From assembly GCF_030758315.1 (NCBI RefSeq), contig NZ_CP132336.1, positions 1,550,001 to 1,614,000 on the forward strand: a stretch of DNA of 64,000 nt, read 5' to 3'. The notes below the pieces were generated by a model. The model saw only the letters and a program-made list of their open reading frames with translations. It made no database searches and was not told the DNA's origin. A program made the translations under genes and the position numbers. The first letter of the stretch is position 1. Each line of letters opens with the position of its first letter. Below, one piece after another: positions 17,699-26,109 of the stretch. This DNA comes from Pararhizobium sp. IMCC3301 (GTDB lineage: Bacteria > Pseudomonadota > Alphaproteobacteria > Rhizobiales > GCA-2746425).

Positions 17699-18091
17699 TC
17701 AGGCCGCGCGTTGCTCTTGACATTCGTGACGAATCCCATCGCCCAGGCCGGAACCGGGCAGCACCGGCCGCAAATCCTCAACCGCCTGCGGGTCTGAGCC
17801 CGACAGGAAATGCAGAAACCACCGCACATGGCTGCGTGGAAAACCCTCATTCTGCTGCGAAGCGTACAACGCCTGATCCGGCTGCCAGCCTTCACCAGCC
17901 AGCCAGACCCCGGCAATGCGCTCTCGCACCACGGCTATGGCAATACAGTCATGATAGGCCATCAGAACCGAGGCCGGCACTTCGGTGACAATATAGCTGC
18001 GCCCTGAACGGCCGCACAATTTGGCGAAGCGCGAACTGATTGCGCCGCTTTTTAAACTGACAAATCGTGGTATGGGTCGATGATTCTTCAT
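17699..18091 (-). CDS. Unrecognised small protein under an SOS-type promoter
   Basis: 130 residues beginning MKNHRPIPRF, then VSLKSGAISSRFAKLCGRSGRSYIVTEV (key parts quoted), AYHDCIAIAVVRERIAGVWLAGEGW and SHVRWFLHFLSG. I do not recognise a family. It is basic at the N-terminus with two cysteines and many tryptophan/aromatic residues later; there is no signal peptide and no membrane segment. Codon usage looks like its neighbours and there is no internal stop, so it looks genuinely coding. The ATG at 18091 lies only eight bases from a -10 hexamer, so the message may be leaderless; a second in-frame ATG at 18103 falls inside the promoter. The LexA-type box makes it a DNA-damage-response candidate. 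Confidence 0.6.
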   Translation of the reverse strand: MKNHRPIPRFVSLKSGAISSRFAKLCGRSGRSYIVTEVPASVLMAYHDCIAIAVVRERIAGVWLAGEGWQPDQALYASQQNEGFPRSHVRWFLHFLSGSDPQAVEDLRPVLPGSGLGDGIRHECQEQRAA

Positions 18092-18093
18092 AG

Positions 18094-18108
18094 GAACAAA
18101 CATAGAAC
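18094..18108 (-). promoter_or_regulatory. LexA (SOS) box, alphaproteobacterial type
   Basis: On the minus strand GTTC, seven bases, GTTC: an exact match to the GTTC-N7-GTTC box bound by LexA in Rhizobiales and other alphaproteobacteria. It overlaps the -10 hexamer and spacer of the promoter below, where repressor binding would exclude RNA polymerase. Confidence 0.7.
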
Positions 18109-18126
18109 AAATCGGACAATTGTCAA
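18099..18126 (-). promoter_or_regulatory. Sigma-70-type promoter overlapping the SOS box
   Basis: TTGACA (18121-18126 on the minus strand), a 16-base spacer and TATGTT (18099-18104). Transcription would start around 18091-18093, at the first base of the ATG. Confidence 0.6.
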
Positions 18127-18870
18127 CTACATTGCGGAACCTTGCAATTTCTGTTCCGCTCTCGCTTCCGCCACCAGCCGGTCCGAGGCGGTCTCGATTC
18201 TGTCGATCAATGTTGCCTTGAACACCTGATCGCTCAGACCGGGTTCGATGGGTGGCAGAATTTCCATCACAATGGTACCCGGATAGCGCAGAAATGTGCG
18301 CCGCGGCCAGAATACGCCGGCATTGAGAGCAACCGGCACAACCGGCGCTTTCACGGAGCGGTACAGCGCAGTGACGCCGAATTTGTATGACGGTGGTGCG
18401 CCCGGAGCGCGCCGCGTGCCTTCCGGGAAAACAACCACATCACGGCCATCCTTCACAGCAGCCCTGGCCTGCGGAATGAGAGATTTCAGGGCGCTGGACC
18501 CGCGTGACCGGTCAACCGAAATCTGTCGAAAGCGTGACAGATACCAGCCAAAAAACGGGATCAGAAACAATTGCCGTTTGGCCAGATAGGCCGGACGTTC
18601 AGCAACGTATAAAAGGACAAATGTTTCCCACAGCGACTGATGTTTGGAGGCGATCAGGCTTCCGCCTTCAGGTTTGTTTTCAATGCCTCTGAGTTCGAAC
18701 TTGATCCCTGCCAGCACCCTCAGCATCCACAGTGACGCTTTGGCCCAGGTGGTCGGCACCCACCACACCCATTTCCACGGCAGCAGGAAGATCGGCAGCG
18801 CAAAAACCATCAACAGAATCAGGAAACTGTAAAACGCGATGTTGAAAACCAGAGAACGAAAATAGATCAC
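18127..18870 (-). CDS. plsC: 1-acyl-sn-glycerol-3-phosphate acyltransferase
   Basis: 247 residues, GTG start at 18870 with AAAGGA seven bases upstream. One or two N-terminal membrane segments (about residues 8-40) precede the acyltransferase motifs: KHQSLWET (catalytic His; Glu where many members have Asp, as is common in alphaproteobacteria), ISVDRSRGSSALKSL and VVFPEGTRRAPG. It makes phosphatidic acid from lysophosphatidic acid at the inner membrane. It follows ftsEX on the same strand, with an 18-base gap. Confidence 0.9.
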   Translation of the reverse strand: MIYFRSLVFNIAFYSFLILLMVFALPIFLLPWKWVWWVPTTWAKASLWMLRVLAGIKFELRGIENKPEGGSLIASKHQSLWETFVLLYVAERPAYLAKRQLFLIPFFGWYLSRFRQISVDRSRGSSALKSLIPQARAAVKDGRDVVVFPEGTRRAPGAPPSYKFGVTALYRSVKAPVVPVALNAGVFWPRRTFLRYPGTIVMEILPPIEPGLSDQVFKATLIDRIETASDRLVAEARAEQKLQGSAM

Positions 18871-18888
18871 TCAAAATCCTTTGCACGG

Positions 18889-19914
18889 TTACTGAACAGT
18901 GGCCAGATATCGTTCCACTGTCATCCGCGTTGTCATCGCCGTCAGCGCACTGACCAGAATTAGCACAAATATAAATCCTGTGAAGACCAGCGGTGTCAGC
19001 GAGAAACCACCAAACAGGGCTTGAAACGGGCTGCCCCCGGACGGGCCTTCCAGAAAGCCCAGGACACTGCCTCCGACAATAAAAAAAGCAGCCGCGGCGC
19101 TGCAGCCGATCAACCCGCCCTTCAGGCCGATAAACAAAAACCGGCCCTGGAATTCCCTCGCTATATAGCGGTTCAGTGCCCCGACAAAATGCAGCACTGA
19201 AATCACCACCTGATTGCCAGCCATTGCTCCACGCGTGGCAAACACAACGCTGAGACAGGTGGCAACGAGCACCAGTAGAAAAATACCGATGCCGGTGGCA
19301 ATGGTGACATTGGCGATGCGCTTCAACTGATCGATCCAGATGCCGTGATCATCAACACTGACCCCGGCGATGCTGTCGCTCAGATTGGCCCGCAGCCGCC
19401 CCACATCCAGCATCGCCGGATTGTCGATATCAACTACAATCAGTCGCGGAACAGGCAGTTCTGAAAGATCCAGCCCGGCACCAAGCCATGGCTCCAGCAG
19501 AACCGCGCCTTCGGATTCTTCCAGAGCCTTGACCCGGCCGATACCCGGTTCGCGTTCGGTAATGCGGATGGCGCGCTCAATTTCGAAATCCATATCGACC
19601 CCGTCGGTCGGCCGTATCTGGACGGTCAGTTCGCTGCTGACATCGCTTTCCCAAAGCTGTGCCTGTTCGAACACCATTGTCACCGCAGCCAGTGTCAGAC
19701 AAGCGAGAAAACTCATGATTGCGATCACCGCAACCAGCGCAGTACCGGCAACAGACTGCGGTGGCACAATCGGTGTCTGTCTCATTTCGCGATGCCCGCC
19801 GATCCAGCGTGCTGCATAGCGGATCGGTGCGAACACCACACGAATTCCGGTACGGGCGCTGTTCATGGCAATATATCCGGGCTTGAATTGCGGATCTGCA
19901 CTTCGTTCAGTCAT
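18889..19914 (-). CDS. ftsX: Cell-division protein FtsX
   Basis: 341 residues; starts inside the end of ftsE (eight-base overlap). The cytoplasmic N-terminus is followed by four membrane segments: near residue 57-80, then, after a periplasmic domain (about 85-200) containing VQIRPTDGVDMDFEIERA, near 205-230, 255-280 and 305-330. This is the FtsX/permease topology of the divisome ABC complex that activates peptidoglycan hydrolases. The sequence VISVLHFVGALNRYIAREFQGRF is the usual cytoplasmic coupling loop (part quoted). Confidence 0.92.
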   Translation of the reverse strand: MTERSADPQFKPGYIAMNSARTGIRVVFAPIRYAARWIGGHREMRQTPIVPPQSVAGTALVAVIAIMSFLACLTLAAVTMVFEQAQLWESDVSSELTVQIRPTDGVDMDFEIERAIRITEREPGIGRVKALEESEGAVLLEPWLGAGLDLSELPVPRLIVVDIDNPAMLDVGRLRANLSDSIAGVSVDDHGIWIDQLKRIANVTIATGIGIFLLVLVATCLSVVFATRGAMAGNQVVISVLHFVGALNRYIAREFQGRFLFIGLKGGLIGCSAAAAFFIVGGSVLGFLEGPSGGSPFQALFGGFSLTPLVFTGFIFVLILVSALTAMTTRMTVERYLATVQ

Positions 19915-20566
19915 AAATCTGCAACCGCCCGTCTTTCAAGACAAATCGTCTGGTATCAAACTGGTCGATCAGGTTCAGATCATGGGTGGCGATGACCACA
20001 GTTGTCCCCAGCTTGTTAAGCTCAATGAACAACCGCAGCAACCGGCGGGCCAGCGGCGGGTCCACATTACCGGTCGGTTCATCCGCCAGCAGAATATCCG
20101 GCCGGCCGATCAAGGCACGGGCAATCGCGGCGCGTTGCTTCTCGCCGCCGGACAGGATCGGCGGCAATACATGCATCCGCTCTCCCAGTCCGACCCAATC
20201 AAGCAGTTCCACCACATCTGAGCGGTAGCGTGATTCGTCCATGCCCTGGACGCGCAGGGGCAGGGCAACATTCTCATAGGTTGTCATATGGTCAAGCAGG
20301 CGGAAATCCTGAAAGACAATGCCGATGCGCCGCCGAATTTCCGGAAGTTCGTCATTGCCGACCTTGACCGCATCTTTGCCGAAGATGGAAATCAGCCCCC
20401 GCGACGGGCGCATCGACAGAAACAGCAGGCGCAGCAGCGAAGTCTTGCCCGCCCCGGACGGTCCGGTCAGAAACTGAAACGAACGCGGTGCGATCTGGAA
20501 ACTGATGTCGCGCAGGACCTCCGGCCCCATACCATAGCGCAGGCCGACATTTTCAAACCGGATCAA
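19907..20566 (-). CDS. ftsE: Cell-division ATP-binding protein FtsE
   Basis: 219 residues with a TTG start at 20566 and GAGG upstream. ABC ATPase: Walker A GPSGAGKTSLL, Q-loop IVFQDFRLLDHMT, signature LSGGEKQRAAIARAL, Walker B ILLADEPTGNVDP and H-loop VIATHDLN. The LLDHMTTYENVALPL block is typical of FtsE. It partners with FtsX. The start codon overlaps the stop of a repetitive 22-codon upstream reading frame (TTGA), so ftsE translation may be coupled to that leader. Confidence 0.93.
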   Translation of the reverse strand: MIRFENVGLRYGMGPEVLRDISFQIAPRSFQFLTGPSGAGKTSLLRLLFLSMRPSRGLISIFGKDAVKVGNDELPEIRRRIGIVFQDFRLLDHMTTYENVALPLRVQGMDESRYRSDVVELLDWVGLGERMHVLPPILSGGEKQRAAIARALIGRPDILLADEPTGNVDPPLARRLLRLFIELNKLGTTVVIATHDLNLIDQFDTRRFVLKDGRLQIYD

Positions 20567-20631
20567 TTGACCGCCTCATTGCTTTCAGGCTCCATCGGGC
20601 TTTCAGGCTCCATCGGGCTTTCAGGGTACAT
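20563..20631 (-). CDS. Possible 22-codon leader peptide coupled to ftsE
   Basis: ATG at 20631 (or a GTG at 20646) to TGA at 20563-20565. The peptide is MYPESPMEPE followed by SPMEPESNEAVN. The stop overlaps the ftsE TTG start by two bases. The middle is a repeat of SPMEPE encoded by an 18-bp tandem duplication. It may be a leader peptide or merely a fortuitous open frame across the repeat. Confidence 0.35.
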   Translation of the reverse strand: MYPESPMEPESPMEPESNEAVN

Positions 20632-20634
20632 TGG
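20581..20634 (-). repeat. 18-bp tandem repeat in the ftsE leader
   Basis: Three units on the plus strand: GCTTTCAGGCTCCATCGG (20581-20598), an identical copy (20599-20616) and a diverged copy GCTTTCAGGGTACATTGG (20617-20634). Two identical adjacent units suggest a recent duplication. Confidence 0.9.
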
Positions 20635-20813
20635 ATACGAAGTCACACTCTCTCGCTTCGCTTTTCACTTCATTAACGTTGTTTGCGATTCAGCGCAAAA
20701 AAACATACAGGACGGGCCAATTTCAAGACCCCATTGTCACACCGTTAACACCCTTGGCGCAAAAAGGAATACTTACAACTGAACATATTGCGGTCAGGAC
20801 CCGTTAAGCCAAG

Positions 20814-21725
20814 ATGAAAATTGCATGCCCCAGATGTGACACCAGATATGCGCTCAGTGAAGAAGCATTGGGTGACCAGGGCCGCAAGATGAAATGCGCC
20901 AAATGTGCCGCTGTCTGGCTGGCCTTGCCGGAGACACCCGCTCTCACCGCACGACAGTCATTACAGGCTCTGCGCCCTTCGCAGCAGGCAGCAGTCCAAC
21001 CGCGCACGCAGATCGACATTGATCCGGCCACTCCGCCGCACTCTATCGGCCCCAGCGATGCGGAGCGCTGGGAAGAGGATCTGGCGCAAGAGCGGAGTGC
21101 TCAAAATAGCAGATCTGCGGAAGTGCCGGAAAAGCCCGCTGCAAAAGCACAATCGCATCAGATCGCCGACAAGCAGAAAAGAAAGTCCGGCCTGCGTCGC
21201 ACAAGTGCAAAAGCCTTCGGCAGCATTGTCGCGAGCTGGCAGATGATTTCACGGCTCGGAACCTGGATGACACATTTGCGCTTTCGCGAGAAATTGATCG
21301 TTTTGTCCGCACTGGCCATTCCCGTTTACATGCTGGCCGGGCTTTATGCGGGCCGGGAGTTTGTCGTGCGGCAGGTTCCGGATCTGGCCGGACTGTACCG
21401 GCTCATCGGAGTTGAGGTAAATCTGTATGGTCTGGCTTTTGAAGATGTACGCACTGTCAGACGACCCGAAAATGGCGTTGCCGTGCTGATCGTCGAGGGC
21501 GCGGTGCGAAACATATCCCAACAATCTAAAGATGTGCCACGTCTGCACTTTATTCTCAGCGGCCGCGAGCGGGAAGTCTATTCATGGCAGGATGAAGCCA
21601 CACCGGCTCCGCTGGAGCCTGGAAGTACTGTGAGGTTCCGCACCGTTCTCGCGGCACCGCCGGATGTCGCCGACGAGTTGCATGTCCGCTTTTTCAACAG
21701 TGACCCGCGCCTCAACCGACTATAG
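20814..21725 (+). CDS. MJ0042-type zinc-ribbon protein with DUF3426-like domain
   Basis: 303 residues. The N-terminal zinc ribbon MKIACPRCDTRY...MKCAKCAAVW has two CxxC pairs (C5/C8 and C27/C30). A long disordered charged stretch follows, then one membrane segment near residue 158-178 (LIVLSALAIPVYMLAGLYAG). The C-terminal domain has LAFEDVRTVRRPENGVAVLIVEGAV (part quoted) and ends NSDPRLNRL, resembling DUF3426. The same gene lies between ftsEX and hpt in many Rhizobiales. Function unknown; a single-pass envelope or regulatory protein is likely. Confidence 0.82.
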   Translation: MKIACPRCDTRYALSEEALGDQGRKMKCAKCAAVWLALPETPALTARQSLQALRPSQQAAVQPRTQIDIDPATPPHSIGPSDAERWEEDLAQERSAQNSRSAEVPEKPAAKAQSHQIADKQKRKSGLRRTSAKAFGSIVASWQMISRLGTWMTHLRFREKLIVLSALAIPVYMLAGLYAGREFVVRQVPDLAGLYRLIGVEVNLYGLAFEDVRTVRRPENGVAVLIVEGAVRNISQQSKDVPRLHFILSGREREVYSWQDEATPAPLEPGSTVRFRTVLAAPPDVADELHVRFFNSDPRLNRL

Positions 21726-21752
21726 ACTTCCAGAATTTGAAAGATCGTAACA

Positions 21753-22295
21753 TTGGCCCTCATTCGTAACCGCAATATCAACACCCTGTTCGACGCAGAC
21801 ACCCTGGCACAGCGCAATGACGCTCTGGCGCAAGAGATCGCCCAGCGGGGAAATGACAATCTGCTCGTGATTGCCGTCCTGAAAGGCAGCTTCATTTTCG
21901 CAGCAGATCTGGTGCGCTCGCTGCACAAGGCCGGGCTGGCGCCGGAGATCGAATTCATCACGCTGTCAAGCTATGGCACCGACACAACATCCAGCGGCAC
22001 TGTCCGTGTTGTGCGCGATATTGAATCCGATGTGCGCGGCCGCAATGTCCTGCTCATTGATGACATTCTGGAATCCGGCCGCACCATTTCCTTTGCCAGA
22101 AAACTGATGCTGGAGCGCGGTGCCGCCACCGCCGAAATTGCGGTTCTGCTGGACAAGACCGGCAAGCGGGTGGCTGACATCAACGCTGATTATGTGGGCT
22201 TTGAATGCCCGGATTACTTTGTTGTGGGCTACGGTATGGACGTGGCCCACGCGTTTCGTGAATTACCCTTTGTCGGGGTGGTTGCCGACGACTGA
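21753..22295 (+). CDS. hpt: Hypoxanthine phosphoribosyltransferase
   Basis: 180 residues; a TTG start at 21753 gives the expected length (no ATG is available nearby, and the ribosome site is weak). The PRPP-binding motif is VLLIDDILESGRTI (about residues 92-105); the upstream loop is VLKGSFIFAADL, and the catalytic base region and base-binding part are VLLDKTGKR and YVGFECPDYFVVGYGMD. It salvages hypoxanthine and guanine to nucleotides. It is co-directional with the zinc-ribbon gene and cpdR. Confidence 0.92.
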   Translation: MALIRNRNINTLFDADTLAQRNDALAQEIAQRGNDNLLVIAVLKGSFIFAADLVRSLHKAGLAPEIEFITLSSYGTDTTSSGTVRVVRDIESDVRGRNVLLIDDILESGRTISFARKLMLERGAATAEIAVLLDKTGKRVADINADYVGFECPDYFVVGYGMDVAHAFRELPFVGVVADD

Positions 22296-22359
22296 CCTGG
22301 CAAGGCAACTTTTGCTGATCTTATCAGTTTCTAAGTGTAGTGCGTTTGGAGAAACACTG

Positions 22360-22737
22360 ATGGCAAGAATTTTACTCACAGAAGATGACGCAGCCGTGCG
22401 CACTTTCGTCAGCCGCGCTCTGCAACTCGATGGCCATGACGTTACAACCGCCGAAGACGGAGAAGAAGCGCTCAATGTGCTGAAAAATGAAGGCGGTGAA
22501 TTTGATCTGCTTCTGACCGATGTGAAAATGCCGATTATGGACGGCATCGCCTTGACCCATCATGCCGCACGGGATTGGCCGACACTGCCGATTCTGATTA
22601 TGACCGGCTATGCCGATCAGCGCGAACGCGCCAGAGGGCTGGAGGCAATTGTCCTTAACATTGTCACCAAACCGTTCTCCCTGGCGGATATCCGCTCGGC
22701 CGTCAGCGGTGCCCTGGCCGACAAGATGGCAGCGTGA
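22360..22737 (+). CDS. cpdR: CpdR-type single-domain response regulator
   Basis: 125 residues, a lone receiver domain. The acidic pocket is TEDDAAVR (D9/D10), the phospho-acceptor is D53 in LLTDVKMPIMDG, and it has IMTGYADQ and the lysine in VTKPFSL. The wording ARILLTEDDAAVRTFVSRALQLDGHDV (part quoted) and the place after hpt match CpdR of Rhizobiales. CpdR couples the CckA-ChpT phosphorelay to ClpXP-dependent degradation of cell-cycle proteins such as CtrA or PopA partners. Confidence 0.87.
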   Translation: MARILLTEDDAAVRTFVSRALQLDGHDVTTAEDGEEALNVLKNEGGEFDLLLTDVKMPIMDGIALTHHAARDWPTLPILIMTGYADQRERARGLEAIVLNIVTKPFSLADIRSAVSGALADKMAA

Positions 22738-22883
22738 CAGGTAACAGTTTCCGGCACAACACGCGCAGCAAATGAATCCAATTATCCACCAGACGACCCG
22801 CAGGCGTCGGCAAAGCTCAACCCGGCTTGCCGCTGCCCGTAATCGACCAGATGCAATCAGACCGCGATACAGAGGATGCCATT

Positions 22884-23219
22884 ATGCCCTACCCAAACTT
22901 TATCACAGCGTTTCCCAGCATTGATGTGCCTTTTCCAAAGGATGTCGTGCAAACAGCCGTGGTGAGATCAGATGCGGGCTTGGTGGCTTTCTTCACCTTC
23001 CTCAAGGATATGGAACTTCCCGCGCATTCGCACGGGGCTCAATGGGGCACAGTGATCGAAGGCGAAATCGAATTTACCATTGGCGGAGAAACCAGGATTT
23101 ATGGTGTTGGCGATAGCTACACTATTCCCTCTGGCGTCGAACATGGCGCGAGAATCAAGGCAGGGACACGTGTTATCGATGTATTCGAGGAAGCCGACCG
23201 CTACGCAGTCATCGACTGA
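22884..23219 (+). CDS. Cupin-domain protein
   Basis: 111 residues from the ATG at 22884 (AGAGGA upstream). Single-domain cupin: motif 1 ELPAHSHGAQWGTVIEGEIEF holds two histidines and the glutamate of the metal site (about residues 48-66), and motif 2 IPSGVEHGARIKAG holds the third histidine (about 88). The fold could be a metal-dependent isomerase, dioxygenase or small-ligand sensor. It stands alone; nothing nearby fixes the role. Confidence 0.8.
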   Translation: MPYPNFITAFPSIDVPFPKDVVQTAVVRSDAGLVAFFTFLKDMELPAHSHGAQWGTVIEGEIEFTIGGETRIYGVGDSYTIPSGVEHGARIKAGTRVIDVFEEADRYAVID

Positions 23220-23310
23220 CGAAGATCGGCAAAACCTTGCCTTGCACCCGAACGTTCAGCCACGCCTTCGGTTGTGAGAATAGTGTAATTCCATCCGGGC
23301 ATGAAACGAT

Positions 23311-25902
23311 CTACTGCGGCAGCAGGCGCTCCAGATAATCCAGTTCCAGATCGGGACGCTCCATATCGCCAAGACGCTTGCGGATTGCATCCAGAATCTC
23401 GCGTGCGCGCTGGATGTCGATCTCGCCGGGTACTTTGACACTGTCACCATCATCAGTGCCACGGCTGCGCTGCGGCCGTCCCAGCGGGTCGGTTCCGGTT
23501 TGAAAGCCGCCAGGCCGTCCCTGCTGCTGGCCTTGAGCGCCTTGCTGACCCGGTCCCTGCTGCTGGCCGCCGGGCTGACCCGGTTGGCCCTGCTGGGCAA
23601 ATTGCTGCATCAACTCCTGCGCACCGTCGCGCAGCGCCTGAAGCGCTTGTGACTGCGAACCAAGGGCCGGTCCGCTCTGACCTTCTCCCAGAGCCTGTTC
23701 CGCGTCACCCATGGCGCCATCGGCTTCGCCCATCTGCTCGCCGGGCTGAAGGCCGTTTTGCTGCATCTGCTCCATCAGTTGCTGCAGGCCTTCCTGCAAA
23801 GCCGCCTGGCCGCGCTGCAATTCTTCCAGCGCCCGCTCACGCTCTGCATCAGACATCTCGCCCTGCTGGCCCTGCTGGCCGTCCTGACCCTGCAATTGCT
23901 GCTGGCGCAACTGCTGTTGCTGTTGCTGGAACGTCTGGTCCATCAGACTTTGCTGACGCTCGATCAGATCACCCAGGTCGCGCAACATCTGTTGCATCTG
24001 CTGTTGCTGCTGCGACATTTGCGGCTGGCCATTTTGCAGGCTTTCCAGCATGCGCTGCATTTCCGCCAGCATCTCGCGGGCGGCATCGCGCGAACCACTG
24101 CGCGCCAGATTCTCGATCTGGTCGAGCATCTGATCGAGATCCTGAGGCGTCACCATCTGCATGTTCTGGTCAAACGGCAATTGCTGCTGAGCCGAAGGGT
24201 TTTGCTGCATCTGGCGCGCAAGCGCCTCCAGGTACTGGTTCATGGCATCGCGCAATTCCTGTGTCAGCCTCGCGATTTCTTCATCAGATGCGCCATTTTC
24301 CAGCGCCTCGCGCAAAGCTTCCTGGGCGGCTCGCAACTCCCGCTCCACGGCTGACAGATCGCCATCTTCAATGGCCAGCGCAATGTCCCAGAGCAAATCC
24401 GCAACAGCGCGCAGGGCATCATGATCCGCAGCGATGAGGAGCCTGCGTCTGGCGGTATTCAGCGCCAGATAGACCGAAACATTGTCGATGAATTTTTCCG
24501 GAGCGAACAACAGCGCATCCATTGCCACGGTCACTTTCGCCGCCTGGTTTGCATCAAGTGCCAGATTCTGCCGCTGCTCGACCAGAGCACGGGCCAAAGG
24601 TTCGCGAAACGGCCGGATTGGCAACACCATGTCAACCGGCAAGGACAATCCCTGCTGCGTAGCTTCATCCACAGCCACCAGCACCATTGTCACGTCAAGT
24701 CCGGCCCAGGGATGTTCCGTCAGGTTTTTGATGGTGTGTCCACTGCCTTCACGGATGCGCGAACGCGGCAACGACAGCGCCATCAAAGGCGCGCCATAAA
24801 GCGGCTCTGCCTCGGGATTCTGCTCCTTTGCCGGCGTAAATTGTGTGGCAGCGGACACAATTCCGTAATCGTCTTTCAGCGTATAGCGCAGTTCCAGCGC
24901 TCCACTGCGCGCAATCTGCGGCGGCCCGTCAAACGCGATTTCCGGCACCTCATCCGGAATTACGGAAAACTGCCAGCTTCGCGGCGCGCCAAAGCCGCTG
25001 GAGACAGAAATCTCGGCATCCGCTTCCAGCGTCGCCTGAAACTGGCTCAGCGCCGAGGCCGCACCACCAATTTCCGCGTGGCTCTCATCTTCTCCGGCGG
25101 CCAGAATTTCTTCCCTGCCATTCTGTCGCAGCGTCACAGTGAGAGCGTCTGCGGCATCGCTTTGCAGCGAAAATATGCTGCCGGTCGGGACCGTCACGGA
25201 AGTGGCGCTTTGCAGTTCGGCGGCACGGGTCAGAAAAATCGGTGCACGCCGTGTGTAATCAGGCGGTGTGACCCAGGCATCTATCCGCGCCAGCGCCGGT
25301 GTGACTGCGATTGCCGGGTCTGTCAGCGCAGCCAGACGGCGGGTTCTGTCCGATCCGGCATAGGCGAATGCCACCACCAGCAGCAACACCATCAAAGCCC
25401 GCAACTGATAAGGATCAACCCGCTCCGCAGCCGGATGCGGGGCACCGGTTCGCAGCGCTTTCAGCGCCGCCAGATTGCGCGCCTGATGCGCCCGCCACAA
25501 TTGCTGTCCAAGCACATTATCTGCCGCCATCGCCGCAGGTTGATCGTCAAAACTGGAAAGCGGACGGTGCCGTGTGCCGGAAACCCGTTCGATACGCTTC
25601 AAAGCCTGGTCTTTATCGGGGAACGACAGCCGCACCAGCGGCCACAGTGCAATCACCCCGGCCAGAACAAACATCGCGAGGCCGATCATGCGTCCGATTG
25701 GCGGAAAAACCAGCCAGACACCAAACCAGGAAACGATGAGAAACAACGCCAGAACACCGAGAGCCGGCAATATGGCCGGCCACAATATTTCCCAGAACAG
25801 CACCAGCCGAGCGCGCAGAACAAGGCCCGCAATCCGGCGTGCAAATCCATCGGGCACCGCGACAGGCCTGTTGCTCAGATACGGGTTTTGCTCACCAGCC
25901 AT
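23311..25902 (-). CDS. TIGR02302 family membrane protein (DUF4175)
   Basis: 863 residues from the ATG at 25902; a GTG at 25947 would add 15. Two N-terminal membrane helices (about residues 30-85), a third near 190, then a large beta-rich periplasmic part with PEIAFDGPPQIARSGALELRY (part quoted). The C-terminal third (about 590-820) is glutamine- and methionine-rich, with many QQ runs and predicted coiled coils, and ends in RPDLELDYLERLLPQ. The gene lies after lysA, as in many Rhizobiales. Function unknown; an envelope structural or scaffolding role is possible. Confidence 0.85.
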   Translation of the reverse strand: MAGEQNPYLSNRPVAVPDGFARRIAGLVLRARLVLFWEILWPAILPALGVLALFLIVSWFGVWLVFPPIGRMIGLAMFVLAGVIALWPLVRLSFPDKDQALKRIERVSGTRHRPLSSFDDQPAAMAADNVLGQQLWRAHQARNLAALKALRTGAPHPAAERVDPYQLRALMVLLLVVAFAYAGSDRTRRLAALTDPAIAVTPALARIDAWVTPPDYTRRAPIFLTRAAELQSATSVTVPTGSIFSLQSDAADALTVTLRQNGREEILAAGEDESHAEIGGAASALSQFQATLEADAEISVSSGFGAPRSWQFSVIPDEVPEIAFDGPPQIARSGALELRYTLKDDYGIVSAATQFTPAKEQNPEAEPLYGAPLMALSLPRSRIREGSGHTIKNLTEHPWAGLDVTMVLVAVDEATQQGLSLPVDMVLPIRPFREPLARALVEQRQNLALDANQAAKVTVAMDALLFAPEKFIDNVSVYLALNTARRRLLIAADHDALRAVADLLWDIALAIEDGDLSAVERELRAAQEALREALENGASDEEIARLTQELRDAMNQYLEALARQMQQNPSAQQQLPFDQNMQMVTPQDLDQMLDQIENLARSGSRDAAREMLAEMQRMLESLQNGQPQMSQQQQQMQQMLRDLGDLIERQQSLMDQTFQQQQQQLRQQQLQGQDGQQGQQGEMSDAERERALEELQRGQAALQEGLQQLMEQMQQNGLQPGEQMGEADGAMGDAEQALGEGQSGPALGSQSQALQALRDGAQELMQQFAQQGQPGQPGGQQQGPGQQGAQGQQQGRPGGFQTGTDPLGRPQRSRGTDDGDSVKVPGEIDIQRAREILDAIRKRLGDMERPDLELDYLERLLPQ

Positions 25903-26109
25903 GCGGTTACGACCCTTTCCAGAATCGGAATGGACGGCATAAGACACTGAATTTCATGGTCAATTTCAGCATGGCATTCCTGAAGCAAGAGCACTCAAAT
26001 CCTGTCCAGCCAAAGTTTATCACAGCCCGCGCGCTTGACCAGCCCTGGAACCATCACACTGCATGACAAATTGGCAAGGTCATTTTGAGGCCGGCGGTTG
26101 CGAAAAACT

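Noticed and set aside
24421-25950. 509-codon plus-strand frame over the TIGR02302 gene
   Set aside because: Antisense shadow: arginine/glutamine-rich composition without domains; the minus-strand gene is well supported.
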